DNA of 10,535 bases, from positions 1 to 10,535 of the forward strand of contig JAUVIY010000067.1 of NCBI GenBank assembly GCA_030592625.1. The letters are read 5' to 3'. Below the pieces are notes generated by a model. The model was not told where the DNA came from. It was given only the letters and a program-made list of their open reading frames with translations, and searched no databases. This DNA is from Spirochaeta sp. Lineage in GTDB: Bacteria > Spirochaetota > Spirochaetia > DSM-2461. The translations under genes were made by a program, and so were the position numbers. Positions 1-8,815 of the stretch are shown here, piece by piece; position 1 is the stretch's first letter; each line of letters opens with the position of its first letter.

Positions 1-2
1 AT

Positions 3-630
3 ATTCCATTGCATGTCGGAGAAAAAGTCAAATATTCGAATATCTCTAACACAGACCAGGCAAGGGATATCAGGGAAGCCCTGGAATGTCTTATTAAAGC
101 ACAAATTATTATAGCTGCATATCATAGCAACTGTTCAGGAATACCTCTTAAGGCGGGGAAAAACAGCAGGGTGTATAAATGCTTTTTTTTTGGATGTGGG
201 TTTAACAGGCCACTGCGCCGGGATAACCTGGAATGATTTGAACGTAAAAGAATCAGACATCCTGATAAAAGGGAATCTGGGTGAGCAATTTGTCGCCCAG
301 CATTTACAGTATTACCAGGGAGGTTATGATCCGCCGGAACTGTATTATTGGCTCAGAGAAGGAAAAAGCAGAAATGCGGAAGTTGACTTCGTTATTGTCA
401 AAGACTCTAGAATTATACCTATAGAAGTAAAATCAGGAAAGACAGGTACTATGAGGTCACTTCATCAGTTTATGGCCAGACAATCCTGTTCTAAAGCTGT
501 CAGACTGGATTTAAACCCTCCGTCTGTTCAAAATATTACAACAGATATACCGTATGGGGAAAAAAGAAAAACTGTATCTTACAGGCTGGAATCATATCCA
601 ACATATCTGATTGAAATGTTTCAAAGGTGA
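3..630 (+). pseudogene. AAA+ ATPase with DUF4143 domain, C-terminal part, frameshifted
   Basis: This is the last ~208 codons of a gene that enters from the left edge. The first part (to about 190) reads H-V-G-E-K-V-K-Y-S-N-I-S and then a helical segment ending K-N-S-R-V-Y-K-C-F-F, typical of the middle of DUF4143 ATPases. The second part (from 190) continues L-D-V-G-L-T, then G-E-Q-F-V-A-Q (E codon 283), and a PD-(D/E)xK-like core: Asp at 385-387 in E-V-D-F-V-I and E-V-K at 424-432. The two parts sit in different frames, joined at a run of nine T (183-191); eight T would restore the family sequence C-F-F-L-D-V-G-L. The family's Walker motifs lie outside the window. Full-length members are usually about 370-450 aa; their role is poorly known, with links to mobile or accessory DNA. 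The region is AT-rich (45 GC in the first 120 bases by hand count), unlike its neighbours, suggesting acquisition. It may be a decayed gene, a sequencing error, or one rescued by slippage. Confidence 0.85.
183..191 (+). other. T9 homopolymer at the frameshift point
   Basis: Nine consecutive T lie exactly where the ATPase reading frame changes. Upstream of it the frame gives V-Y-K-C-F-F; after removing one T the frame gives L-D-V-G-L-T and runs open to the stop at 628-630. Without correction the upstream frame ends at a TGA at 234-236. A run of this length is a known site for RNA-polymerase slippage and also for sequencing errors and phase-variation-like indels. The sequence alone does not distinguish these. 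Confidence 0.8.
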
Positions 631-633
631 ATA

Positions 634-2889
634 TCACCGGACCTCGATAACTCTTATAACCCTCTTTCCATTATGTTCAAGGACGAAATTGGCATATCCC
701 GGTTCCATCGGCCATAGTATCTCGGAAGGGAGTGACCCTTCGTAGAGGCGGCGGCCGTTAATGCTGAGGGTTGCGTTTCCGGATCCGGTCAGGCGGACGA
801 GAACCTCCTGGGATCCCGGTGGCGCCCCGGGGTCCAGATAGTACACGGCACCCTCCGCGGGATGGACGATACCGAGGATGGCGCTTTCGGAGAAGTCAAT
901 ATCGTAGCCGTAACGGTCCGCCCAGTAAGAGTATTCCTGGGGGTACCGGACAACCGATCGGGCCCTTCCCGAAGTATCGGCGTGCCAGTTGCAGGGAACC
1001 GGTGCGGTACCCGGGGCGAAGAGCTCGTCCATGGTGTAGGTGCAATGGGGCGTGTACCCGAGCCCGCTGATGCTGCATATCCTCCTGGTTTCCAATTCCG
1101 TATGCCGTGGTAAGGCGCCCTTGGCGCTCCATGCGTCGAACATTTCGTGCAGAACGGTCGCCGGGAGTGATGATCCGGGCGCGCCCATTACCGTGGTTCC
1201 GTCGAAATTACCCATCCACACCCCTCCGATGAGATCGGAGGTGAATCCTACGGCCCAGATGTTGTTGAACTGATTCGAGGTTCCGGTTTTGATGGCCGCG
1301 GGGTAATCGAACCGGACCGGCCCGCTCCGGCCGAAGGTCATTACCCGGTCGTCGACACTGCTGATGATGTCGGCGATGATGTCTGCCGATGTGGAAGACC
1401 AAACCTGCCTTCCATGTCCCTCCTCGTCGCTGATATAACGCAGCGGATGGACAACGCCTCCGTTGTAGAGGCCGCCATAAGCCTGAACCAGTTCGGCGAG
1501 GCTCACTTCTCCGCCGCCGACGGCCAGGCTGACCCCGAGGTTCCCCCGTTGATCCTCGAGGCTGACGAAGCCGGCGTCGATGAGGGTTTCGGTGAAGTTT
1601 CTCACCCCAAGGCGTTCCAGTGTGAATACCGCGGGAATGTTGAGGCTGGCGGCCAGGGCCTGGCGCAGGCGGATGGGGCCGTGGTATTGCTCGTTGTAGT
1701 TTTCCGGCGAATAGACGTACAAACCGCCGAAATCGGTGGGTATATCCGGTAGAATCGTGGAAGCGGTCCAGCCTTCTTCCAGGGCTTCGGCGTAGAGCAG
1801 GGGCTTAAGAGTCGATCCCGGTTCCCTGAGCATACGGACGCCGTCCACCTGGCCATCGTTTTCCGCATCGTGAAAATCGGCCGATCCGACATAGGCCAGG
1901 ATGTCCATGGTCTCGGGATCCGCGAGGATGAGGGCCCCGTTGCTGATCCGGAAGGCCCCGGCGATGTTCACATGGTGATGGAGCAGACGCTGGGCTTTGT
2001 GCTGAATCGCCAGATCGAGGGTCGTGGGTATCGGCTCGAGGCCTCTACGCTTTCCGTCCGGCCAATCATCGCGATTGGTCATGATGTATTCCGAGAAATG
2101 CGGAGCCTCGAAGGGCCATTGCCAGGGCGTATCGAGCAGCCGGCGATGGGCGGTGTCGGTGAAACCGATACGTTCGTCGGAACCGAGAACCCTGCCGGCC
2201 AGACGAGCTGCGGCTTCGCGGTTCTCCAGGTTGGAGAGTATTGGATCGAATCGTCCGGGGGCCCGGGGAATGACCGTCAGGACACAGAATTCTGCGGGAT
2301 TCAGTTCCGGGAGATTACGGCCGAAATACAGCCGGGCCGCGGCGGGATACCCCTCGACGTTCCGGCCGAACGGCACCAGATTGACGTACAGTTCCAGGAT
2401 TTCCCGCTTGGTGAACCGGGATTCAATCTGCAGGGCTTCCCAGGCTTCCTTTGCTTTCATCCCGATTGTCACCGGAGCCGACGGAGGGCGCGGGGCGATG
2501 ATCCGGGCCAGCTGCATACTGATGGTGCTGCCCCCTCCGTTCGGGGTGCCTGACCGGGCAAAGCGGAAGCCGGCTCGGGCCAGGGACGGCGGATCGATCC
2601 CGGGGTGCAGGTAGAAGCGGCGATCCTCGCTTTTCCGGACGATGGTCAACAGCTCCTCAGGCATCTCGTCGCAGGGAACAAAGATTCGCCTGAGACCCTC
2701 GTCGTTAACGGGCCTGACCTGGATCAGGCGACCCTCCCGGTCGAGGATGCGATGAGACCAGATCATGGCGTCCAGGGTGTCCTCACCGCCCCAGGGGACG
2801 AGCCGGGGCAGGATGCGCACCGAGACGAGATAGAGGAACATGAGACTTCCGGCGATGATGAGGGCCCGGCGGAGGTTTTTTCGCGCCAT
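634..2889 (-). CDS. pbpC: Penicillin-binding protein 1C (bifunctional transglycosylase/transpeptidase)
   Basis: Class A PBP of 751 aa that polymerises lipid II glycan strands and is predicted to cross-link peptides in the periplasm. Numbered from the ATG at 2889: one membrane anchor (about 8-28); GT51 domain (about 55-215) with catalytic Glu88 in K-S-E-D-R-R-F-Y and G-G-G-S-T-I-S-M-Q-L-A-R at 118-129; transpeptidase domain (about 290-560) with S359-T-L-K362, S415-L-N417 and K534-T-G-T. A C-terminal domain (about 675-751) fits the BiPBP_C module, preceded by the Cys-containing segment (C605, C616, C633) common in PbpC. E. coli PbpC is about 770 aa, so the gene looks complete and active. The start is ambiguous: GTG at 2892 directly precedes ATG at 2889. 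GGAG at 2897-2894 lies 4 nt before the ATG but only 1 nt before the GTG, so ATG is preferred. The ATG overlaps the upstream stop (TGATG), implying translational coupling with the macroglobulin gene. Its stop is 3 bp from the convergent ATPase stop, with no terminator hairpin visible. Confidence 0.96.
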   Translation of the reverse strand: MARKNLRRALIIAGSLMFLYLVSVRILPRLVPWGGEDTLDAMIWSHRILDREGRLIQVRPVNDEGLRRIFVPCDEMPEELLTIVRKSEDRRFYLHPGIDPPSLARAGFRFARSGTPNGGGSTISMQLARIIAPRPPSAPVTIGMKAKEAWEALQIESRFTKREILELYVNLVPFGRNVEGYPAAARLYFGRNLPELNPAEFCVLTVIPRAPGRFDPILSNLENREAAARLAGRVLGSDERIGFTDTAHRRLLDTPWQWPFEAPHFSEYIMTNRDDWPDGKRRGLEPIPTTLDLAIQHKAQRLLHHHVNIAGAFRISNGALILADPETMDILAYVGSADFHDAENDGQVDGVRMLREPGSTLKPLLYAEALEEGWTASTILPDIPTDFGGLYVYSPENYNEQYHGPIRLRQALAASLNIPAVFTLERLGVRNFTETLIDAGFVSLEDQRGNLGVSLAVGGGEVSLAELVQAYGGLYNGGVVHPLRYISDEEGHGRQVWSSTSADIIADIISSVDDRVMTFGRSGPVRFDYPAAIKTGTSNQFNNIWAVGFTSDLIGGVWMGNFDGTTVMGAPGSSLPATVLHEMFDAWSAKGALPRHTELETRRICSISGLGYTPHCTYTMDELFAPGTAPVPCNWHADTSGRARSVVRYPQEYSYWADRYGYDIDFSESAILGIVHPAEGAVYYLDPGAPPGSQEVLVRLTGSGNATLSINGRRLYEGSLPSEILWPMEPGYANFVLEHNGKRVIRVIEVR

Positions 2890-5800
2890 CACTCTCCCCG
2901 GATCACTGCCAGGCGCCCGCCGCCGCGACCGAATACCTCCGGCTCGAACTCAAGGCTCGCGGAGATGGGAGGTGTCGGGTACACCCCCGGTGTAGTGGTC
3001 CGGATGAGGAAGGTGATTTCACGTTGTCCCGGGTAGAAGTCCTCCCATGTATAGGTAACGGTATTGTCGTACACCTTTTGAATCGGCCGATAGAACCAGA
3101 ACGACCAGGCGCCGGGTCCGAAGGTGGCATAACCTTCGGCTACGAATGTCGCAGTATCCCCATAGACGGTCTCCCGGGTCCAGGTTTCGCCGCCGGTCCC
3201 CCCGGCATCGCCGTAACTGCCGGAAGTGGAGAAGCTCGGATCTACGATTTCAGTCCCTGAGGGAACGGGAACCACGAGCTTCAGGAAACTCCTCCTGGAT
3301 AATGTGCTCAGGGTGACCCGCATCCGCAGTGTCTCCCCCAGGGGAAGGTTTCCTTCGTCAAGAATCTCGCCGTCCAGGGTTTCCACCTGGCTGAAGATTT
3401 CGATACCCTCGTCCCGGGGCAGGGCCGTTTCCGTCGGCAGGGCGTATGACAGCGTCGCGGCGTAGTATATATCGCCCGATTTGTCCTTCTCGATTCTCAG
3501 GGTGAAAGGAACCCCCTTCTCCATATTTAAAAGTGGAGATTCCGTCAGAGGGAAATCTCCCCGGACCGATTTTCCGCCCCGGCCCCCGATCCGTTCTTCC
3601 ATCAGCCGATGATCCTCGAGATTGATGGTGAGCTCGTAGTTGGTGCGGCGGGCTTCCCGGGCGAGCAGCGGCATGAATCCCGTAACGACCCAGAAATCGT
3701 CGAAACGGGATCCGAAACGGCGGGTATTCCGGTTCCCGTTCAGGGCCCCCACCATCCGGAGCACGAGTTCCGGTTCCTCATCGCGCAATACGGCGGTTTT
3801 GAGCATTAATGCCAGTTCGGCCTCTTTGGAGGAGAAATAGCCCGCCGCTTCGTAGGTTTCGGTGATATCGATGAGGCGGGTACCGATGGTGATGAAATTC
3901 CGGCTTCGATCATAAAGCGCCCCGGCTTCATCATCCTGTCCCAATACGTCGTAGGCCTGGGAGAGCAGGTTGTATCCGGCGATACCGAGCCGGTCTTCCG
4001 AAGCGTACAGCCAGGAAAGATCCGTCGGGACCACCACTCCGTTTTCCGCCAGGATCCATGCCGTCCAGGCTGCGAGAAATGATACCTTGTCATCCCCGGC
4101 GGCATCGTTCAGCCGTTCGGCCAGGTATGTGTTCAGGGCGGCGTCATCCACCGGATTGTCGAAACGCATTTCCGATCCGGAGATTTCCAGAGAGACATGG
4201 GCCGTCAGGGCGGAGAGGAACCAACTCGGTTTCGTATAATCCAAACCGGGAGACCGGTATCCGATACCGCCGTCGGCGAATTGATAATCCTCCAGTTTGC
4301 CGAATACGTCTTTCGCTTCCGTCGCTTCGCCTGTTGCGGCCAGATCCGCCACCAGGCCGTAGAGGAGATCGTTCAGAGACGGGTAGGGAACGTTCCTGAG
4401 GTTTTCCAGACGGCGTTCGATATAGGGCCGCAAAGTCGAATCGACTACCAGGGAGAGCCCGCCGAATCCTTCGGCGGCATGGACTGGTATCGACAGGGCT
4501 TCGTCGACCGGTCCGTCGTCACCGACAATCCCGATGGTGGCGAAAGCCTCAGTCACCAGAGGACGCTCAACAATCACCTTCTCCTCGAGAATTTCGTTGA
4601 GCACGTCGCTCCGGATTGTAAAACGGATTATCCCGTCGCCTTCCCTGGCGGCTTCCAGGGAGAACGGCAGTTCGGTTACAGAGTTCGCCGGCAGTATCAG
4701 GGATTTCCGGGCTTCTCCGAAGATCGAGAGAATATCCGATTCAGCCGTAACCGTCACTTCCTGATCCGTATTCGATATATTGGTGAGAACAACTCCCGCT
4801 GCGGCGGTGTCCCGGTTACGGAAACGCCGGGGCAGGGCCGTGCGGACATTGATCGGGTTGCTGACCCGGAATTCGTCTTCGTCGAAGCCGAGCCTCACAC
4901 CGTCCAGGGCCACGGCGGTGAGTCGGTAGGTACTCAGGGAATCCGGCAGCTTCATCTTGAGACGGACCGTCCCGTCCGGGCCGGTCCTGAGATAGGGCTC
5001 GAACAGGGCCAGGGGGTTGAAGTCCTTCCGTACCGCAAGTTTGGCTGAATCGCCCCCCTGGAGGTTGGAAATTTCGTAAGTGACCGGCCGGAGCAGGAGC
5101 CTGCGGCTGTCATCTCCCATTACTCCGTGAGGGAAATGGTACTCATCGTAGAAATAATCCAGGGGATTGGGAACATGGTAGTTGATGAGATCCAGGACGC
5201 CCCGGTCCACTGCCAGAACGGTGATTTCCGCCCCTTCCACCGGTCGTCCGTCCCGGTTCACGCGAACAATAATTTCGGCCTCGTCCCCCGGGCCGTAACT
5301 CTCAAGGACGGATTCGACGTCGACATCGAGTTCCACCTGCGTCGTGGCCACATGAACCGTAGTGAGCCCGAAGAGGCCCCGTGGCCGGCCCAGGTCGGGT
5401 TCGAAATAATCATCTTCGGTATCTGTCCTTTCGGTAAAACCAGAAAGCGCCACATAGAACACCGGGAGGTATTCTTCCTTCACGGGGATTTCGATAATCT
5501 CGTTGGAACCCTCAAGTGTGATGATTCTCTGTTCCAGGATGCCTTCCCGTTCCACCGTAAGGAGATAACGGCCTTTTGGAAGCGGTGATTGGACCAGGAT
5601 TCTGGCGGTATCTCCCGGTTCGTAAAGACTTTTGTCGACAATGAGGTTGATGTCGCTGGGTGTCCGGCTGGCCCGTTGAACCCATCCGCTGCCCGTGGCG
5701 TAAAAGTCGATTTCCGTCCGTGCCGGCCGACCGGCTTCGTCGGCGTAAATAAAAAAGAGGGTGTAACGACCCGGATCTTCCACGGAGACACGCAACTCCG

Positions 5801-8786
5801 ATCCGCCGTCTTTAAGGAGTTTCTCCTCCTTCCACAGTTCTTCCTCAACGAACTCCCAACGGGTGTTCACCCGGCCGTAGAGGCCTTGCTGGCTGGCCGA
5901 TTTCCATTCGCCTTTCACCAGGCCCACCGTCAATACGCCGCCGGGATCGACTCGTCCGCCCCGGACGTCGGTCAGCCGGGCCAGGACAGTCACTTCTTCT
6001 CCTGTCGGAACGAAACGCGACCACCAACCGTCGACACTTCCCCGATCGAATCGTGCGGCGACGTAATACTCGGCGGGATGCACGACGGCCGATGTGACAC
6101 TGGATACCACCTGTCGATCGATGTCCTCAACGGTGGTCTCCAGGGTGTATCGGTAGGCTTTCCCGGTAACTTCGTGATCAATAGTGCCCTCGCTGATACG
6201 GGCCGAACCGGCTCCGGACAGGTTCCCGTCGCCGGAGGACAAAGTCTGTTCAGCCGCCCATGCGGAAGTTCCGAACACCCAATCCTCCCATTCATTTCCG
6301 GGAGGCGTATAACGGACCGGCTTACGGGTCCAATAGTAGTGGTATCCAGCCGAAGGCAGGGCGCCGCCTGCCAGGTAGGAAGCATTCACTGTGGCTTCCA
6401 CCGCATCGCCGTGGTAGTAATCTCCCTCCCGGACGGAAGAATTCACCTGGAAGGCCACGCGACGGAACGAGGCGATACGGAACGATGTGCTGCGCCGGGC
6501 ATCCCGGCCCTCGTAGATTATCTGGAACGATCCCGGATCAAGATCATCAGGGAGCCTCAGGCGATGGGCGAATCCGCCGGATTCCGTGGTTTTGCCGTCC
6601 TGCGACCAGACAGTTTTCTCGGTTTCCGCCTCGACGATGCGGATGCTGTAGGGGCCCGAGTAACTTTCGAAACCCCCGGGATTTTGCATCCAGTGAATAC
6701 CCCGGAGGGCCAGTTCTTCGCCGGGTTTGTAGAGTCCGCGGTCGGTGAACATATGGATCCGGTCCACAAGTTTCTCGGCGTCTTTGGGATTCACCGTGTT
6801 GTAGACGCCGAAAGCGTAGGCCCCTTGAGTATTCTGCATCCGCATTTCGGCCAGATCGCCGCCTTTCTCGGCCCTGATGTGGACCGAATCCGTCCGGGTA
6901 CCGGAACGATAAAAGAACGCCCGTCCGAATTCTTTCTCGGGGATCGCCACCGATGCCAGCCCCGTCCCGTCGGTAACCGCCCTGTAGCGTTTGCCGTGCA
7001 GGTTGAACACCGTCACCTCGGCGTCGGATACAGGCTGCCCGTCGGAAAGCCGATTCACCCAGACCAGAACCCGATTGTAGGCAACTCGGACCGAGAGGCC
7101 CAGGTCGGTCACCTGGACGGCCACCTTGCCGTCCCGCCATTGCCGATCCTTGTCCACCTGGCTCGGGTCCTGTCGCATCTTGTACCGAAAATAGACGGTG
7201 CCGTACCCCTGATCACCCAGATAGCTCCCCAGGTTCTCCTGATGGAAGAACGTTGAATCAGGAATCGCCCCGCTCAGGTCGTAGTCGGTCATCGGGGCCA
7301 TATAATCCGGCTGATTGAAGAAATTCGCCATTCCCTTGACGCCGAAACGGCCTTCGATGATATTTCGGGACGTCCATACCAAAGCCGGATCGAATTCAGC
7401 TTCCAGATGCCTGAGACCGTCGTACTGAAAGGGAAAGTCCACCATCGGATACGGTCGGGGTATGGTTGTTGCCATGTGTACGGGTTCGGCTTCACGGCCG
7501 AAGATGTCCCTGATGCCGCCTGGGAGATTGACAGTCACATCCTGCCCCGGGCGCATGTCGGGCAGGTAGAACGCCATCGTCGACCAGGAGATCCGGATAT
7601 TCTCGGGTTTGACGGTCCGACCGTCCACTCTGACGGTTATATCGGGGATGCTCATGTCCTCGGGCAGCGGATGGCTGAATCGGAGGTACACGGGATACAT
7701 GAACGGGCGATTGTCCCGGGGGAAGCCCCCGGGAGAGGCACTGAGCTCTACCGCGCGGAAGGGCTGTATGGTTCGGAGCTGGTAGGTCTGTTCCCGGGCA
7801 CTTGCCGGAAAGTCGGGGAAGGGTACGGCTCCTTTTTCCAGGGTCACCTTCAGGCGGACGTTCTCTCCGGGCTCTTCGTTCAGGACAAGCAGCACGCCGC
7901 GATCCGTCCGGCTCTCCAGTCGTTCCGGATAATCGGGTCTCATGGTGGTGAAACCGTAGGATCGGTTTTTATCAATAATTCTGATGGATCGACCGATCAC
8001 CTCGGGATCCACGGGCTGGTTGAATTCAAGGGTGATTTCTCTGGCGATGGCCGTGGGAACGTCATAGAGGCTGATGCTGACATCGGCGTCATTCCCGGGG
8101 AACATGTTGACGATCTTCACCCGCTCGCCAAAAATGTCGAATGAAAAATCATCTTTCAATTTGAGTCCCGACAGTGAGGAAGCTTTGCCTGAGACGGTAA
8201 TTATATAGTGGGGGAGGTCCTGGAGAGGCCTGTCGGGTCGGAACCCCAGAGTCTTGGTACCGTACCACCGATAGATGCCTTCCACCGGGGGCTCGATTGT
8301 GAGGAGATCCGATTCGAGGATGGGCGCACCCAGTGCGGCGAGGGGCACCATAGGGCGGTTGAACATAACATAGATATTCGGACGCCGGTTCTCCACCGGG
8401 AGCTCGCCCCTCGGGCCGTAGTCGACGATTTCCAGGTCACCATCCTTCGGATCCCCCGACATGGATGATTCCATAATCGCCGAAGCGTTTATCAAATAGT
8501 ACCGGATGGTTCCGGCGGAAAGATCAATAGGCTCGCGGATCAGACCGTTATTGGCACTGCGCTTACGCTCGGCGTTTCGTATGAGGGCATCAGCCGCGGA
8601 TTCAGACTCGTCGGTCATGAGATCGCCCTGAACGGACAAAAAGGCCTCGTCCCTGGCAACAAGATCATCGGAGATGAGTATCGCCGCCACGTCCACACCC
8701 GATAAATTGTCCTTGAACCCGCAGGAGACGAAAATCGTAAGAATCATAAACCCTAAAATTGCTTTAGCACCAGGATATCTGCTCAT
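2889..8786 (-). CDS. Alpha-2-macroglobulin family lipoprotein, thioester motif lost
   Basis: Large periplasmic lipoprotein (1965 aa) of the bacterial alpha-2-macroglobulin family, which traps proteases and commonly pairs with pbpC, as here. Numbered from the ATG at 8786: signal peptide ending F-V-S-C22; three Ig-like segments (about 117-219, 223-340, 343-443), each with an F-N-x-P or F-S-H-P type strand; macroglobulin motif M-F-T-D-R-G-L-Y-K-P-G-E at 679; D-K-S-L-Y-E-P-G-D-T near 1051; V-D-R-G-V-L-D near 1194; a possible bait/linker (about 1214-1254) containing D-D-S-R-R; the A2M signature G-P-D-G-T-V-R-L-K-M-K-L-P-D-S at 1269-1283; a helical thioester-like domain (about 1448-1740); and C-terminal beta domains. 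The place of the thioester C-x-E-Q is S-L-N-D (1470-1473, DNA 4379-4368), and I see no Cys other than Cys22. Enterobacterial thioester homologues are about 1650 aa; most of the extra length is N-terminal. An alternative ATG at 8807 would add 7 residues but lacks a spaced ribosome-binding site and sits at the predicted transcript start. E. coli yfhM is the likely relative, but orthology is unproven. Confidence 0.93.
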   Translation of the reverse strand: MSRYPGAKAILGFMILTIFVSCGFKDNLSGVDVAAILISDDLVARDEAFLSVQGDLMTDESESAADALIRNAERKRSANNGLIREPIDLSAGTIRYYLINASAIMESSMSGDPKDGDLEIVDYGPRGELPVENRRPNIYVMFNRPMVPLAALGAPILESDLLTIEPPVEGIYRWYGTKTLGFRPDRPLQDLPHYIITVSGKASSLSGLKLKDDFSFDIFGERVKIVNMFPGNDADVSISLYDVPTAIAREITLEFNQPVDPEVIGRSIRIIDKNRSYGFTTMRPDYPERLESRTDRGVLLVLNEEPGENVRLKVTLEKGAVPFPDFPASAREQTYQLRTIQPFRAVELSASPGGFPRDNRPFMYPVYLRFSHPLPEDMSIPDITVRVDGRTVKPENIRISWSTMAFYLPDMRPGQDVTVNLPGGIRDIFGREAEPVHMATTIPRPYPMVDFPFQYDGLRHLEAEFDPALVWTSRNIIEGRFGVKGMANFFNQPDYMAPMTDYDLSGAIPDSTFFHQENLGSYLGDQGYGTVYFRYKMRQDPSQVDKDRQWRDGKVAVQVTDLGLSVRVAYNRVLVWVNRLSDGQPVSDAEVTVFNLHGKRYRAVTDGTGLASVAIPEKEFGRAFFYRSGTRTDSVHIRAEKGGDLAEMRMQNTQGAYAFGVYNTVNPKDAEKLVDRIHMFTDRGLYKPGEELALRGIHWMQNPGGFESYSGPYSIRIVEAETEKTVWSQDGKTTESGGFAHRLRLPDDLDPGSFQIIYEGRDARRSTSFRIASFRRVAFQVNSSVREGDYYHGDAVEATVNASYLAGGALPSAGYHYYWTRKPVRYTPPGNEWEDWVFGTSAWAAEQTLSSGDGNLSGAGSARISEGTIDHEVTGKAYRYTLETTVEDIDRQVVSSVTSAVVHPAEYYVAARFDRGSVDGWWSRFVPTGEEVTVLARLTDVRGGRVDPGGVLTVGLVKGEWKSASQQGLYGRVNTRWEFVEEELWKEEKLLKDGGSELRVSVEDPGRYTLFFIYADEAGRPARTEIDFYATGSGWVQRASRTPSDINLIVDKSLYEPGDTARILVQSPLPKGRYLLTVEREGILEQRIITLEGSNEIIEIPVKEEYLPVFYVALSGFTERTDTEDDYFEPDLGRPRGLFGLTTVHVATTQVELDVDVESVLESYGPGDEAEIIVRVNRDGRPVEGAEITVLAVDRGVLDLINYHVPNPLDYFYDEYHFPHGVMGDDSRRLLLRPVTYEISNLQGGDSAKLAVRKDFNPLALFEPYLRTGPDGTVRLKMKLPDSLSTYRLTAVALDGVRLGFDEDEFRVSNPINVRTALPRRFRNRDTAAAGVVLTNISNTDQEVTVTAESDILSIFGEARKSLILPANSVTELPFSLEAAREGDGIIRFTIRSDVLNEILEEKVIVERPLVTEAFATIGIVGDDGPVDEALSIPVHAAEGFGGLSLVVDSTLRPYIERRLENLRNVPYPSLNDLLYGLVADLAATGEATEAKDVFGKLEDYQFADGGIGYRSPGLDYTKPSWFLSALTAHVSLEISGSEMRFDNPVDDAALNTYLAERLNDAAGDDKVSFLAAWTAWILAENGVVVPTDLSWLYASEDRLGIAGYNLLSQAYDVLGQDDEAGALYDRSRNFITIGTRLIDITETYEAAGYFSSKEAELALMLKTAVLRDEEPELVLRMVGALNGNRNTRRFGSRFDDFWVVTGFMPLLAREARRTNYELTINLEDHRLMEERIGGRGGKSVRGDFPLTESPLLNMEKGVPFTLRIEKDKSGDIYYAATLSYALPTETALPRDEGIEIFSQVETLDGEILDEGNLPLGETLRMRVTLSTLSRRSFLKLVVPVPSGTEIVDPSFSTSGSYGDAGGTGGETWTRETVYGDTATFVAEGYATFGPGAWSFWFYRPIQKVYDNTVTYTWEDFYPGQREITFLIRTTTPGVYPTPPISASLEFEPEVFGRGGGRLAVIRGE

Positions 8787-8795
8787 GTCTGCCCG

Positions 8796-8801
8796 TCCTT
8801 T
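8796..8801 (-). promoter_or_regulatory. Ribosome-binding site choosing the macroglobulin start at 8786
   Basis: AAAGGA on the minus strand lies 9 nt before the ATG at 8786. The ATG at 8807 has only GGTGG directly abutting it, with no spacing. Starting at 8786 also gives a compact lipoprotein signal peptide (M-S-R-Y-P-G-A-K followed by the hydrophobic stretch), so this site favours the shorter protein. Confidence 0.6.
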
Positions 8802-8815
8802 ATTCATCCACCGTT

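Noticed and set aside
1870..2614. Two overlapping plus-strand open frames (227 and 196 codons)
   Set aside because: Both are antisense to the conserved transglycosylase and linker part of pbpC; having two in different frames indicates compositional shadows.
4197..5048. 283-codon plus-strand open frame
   Set aside because: Fully antisense to the macroglobulin gene, low-complexity composition, no domain or ribosome-binding evidence.
5589..7256. 555-codon open frame on the plus strand opposite the macroglobulin gene
   Set aside because: It lies entirely antisense to a well-supported gene, shows no recognisable domain, and long antisense frames are expected in GC-rich coding DNA.
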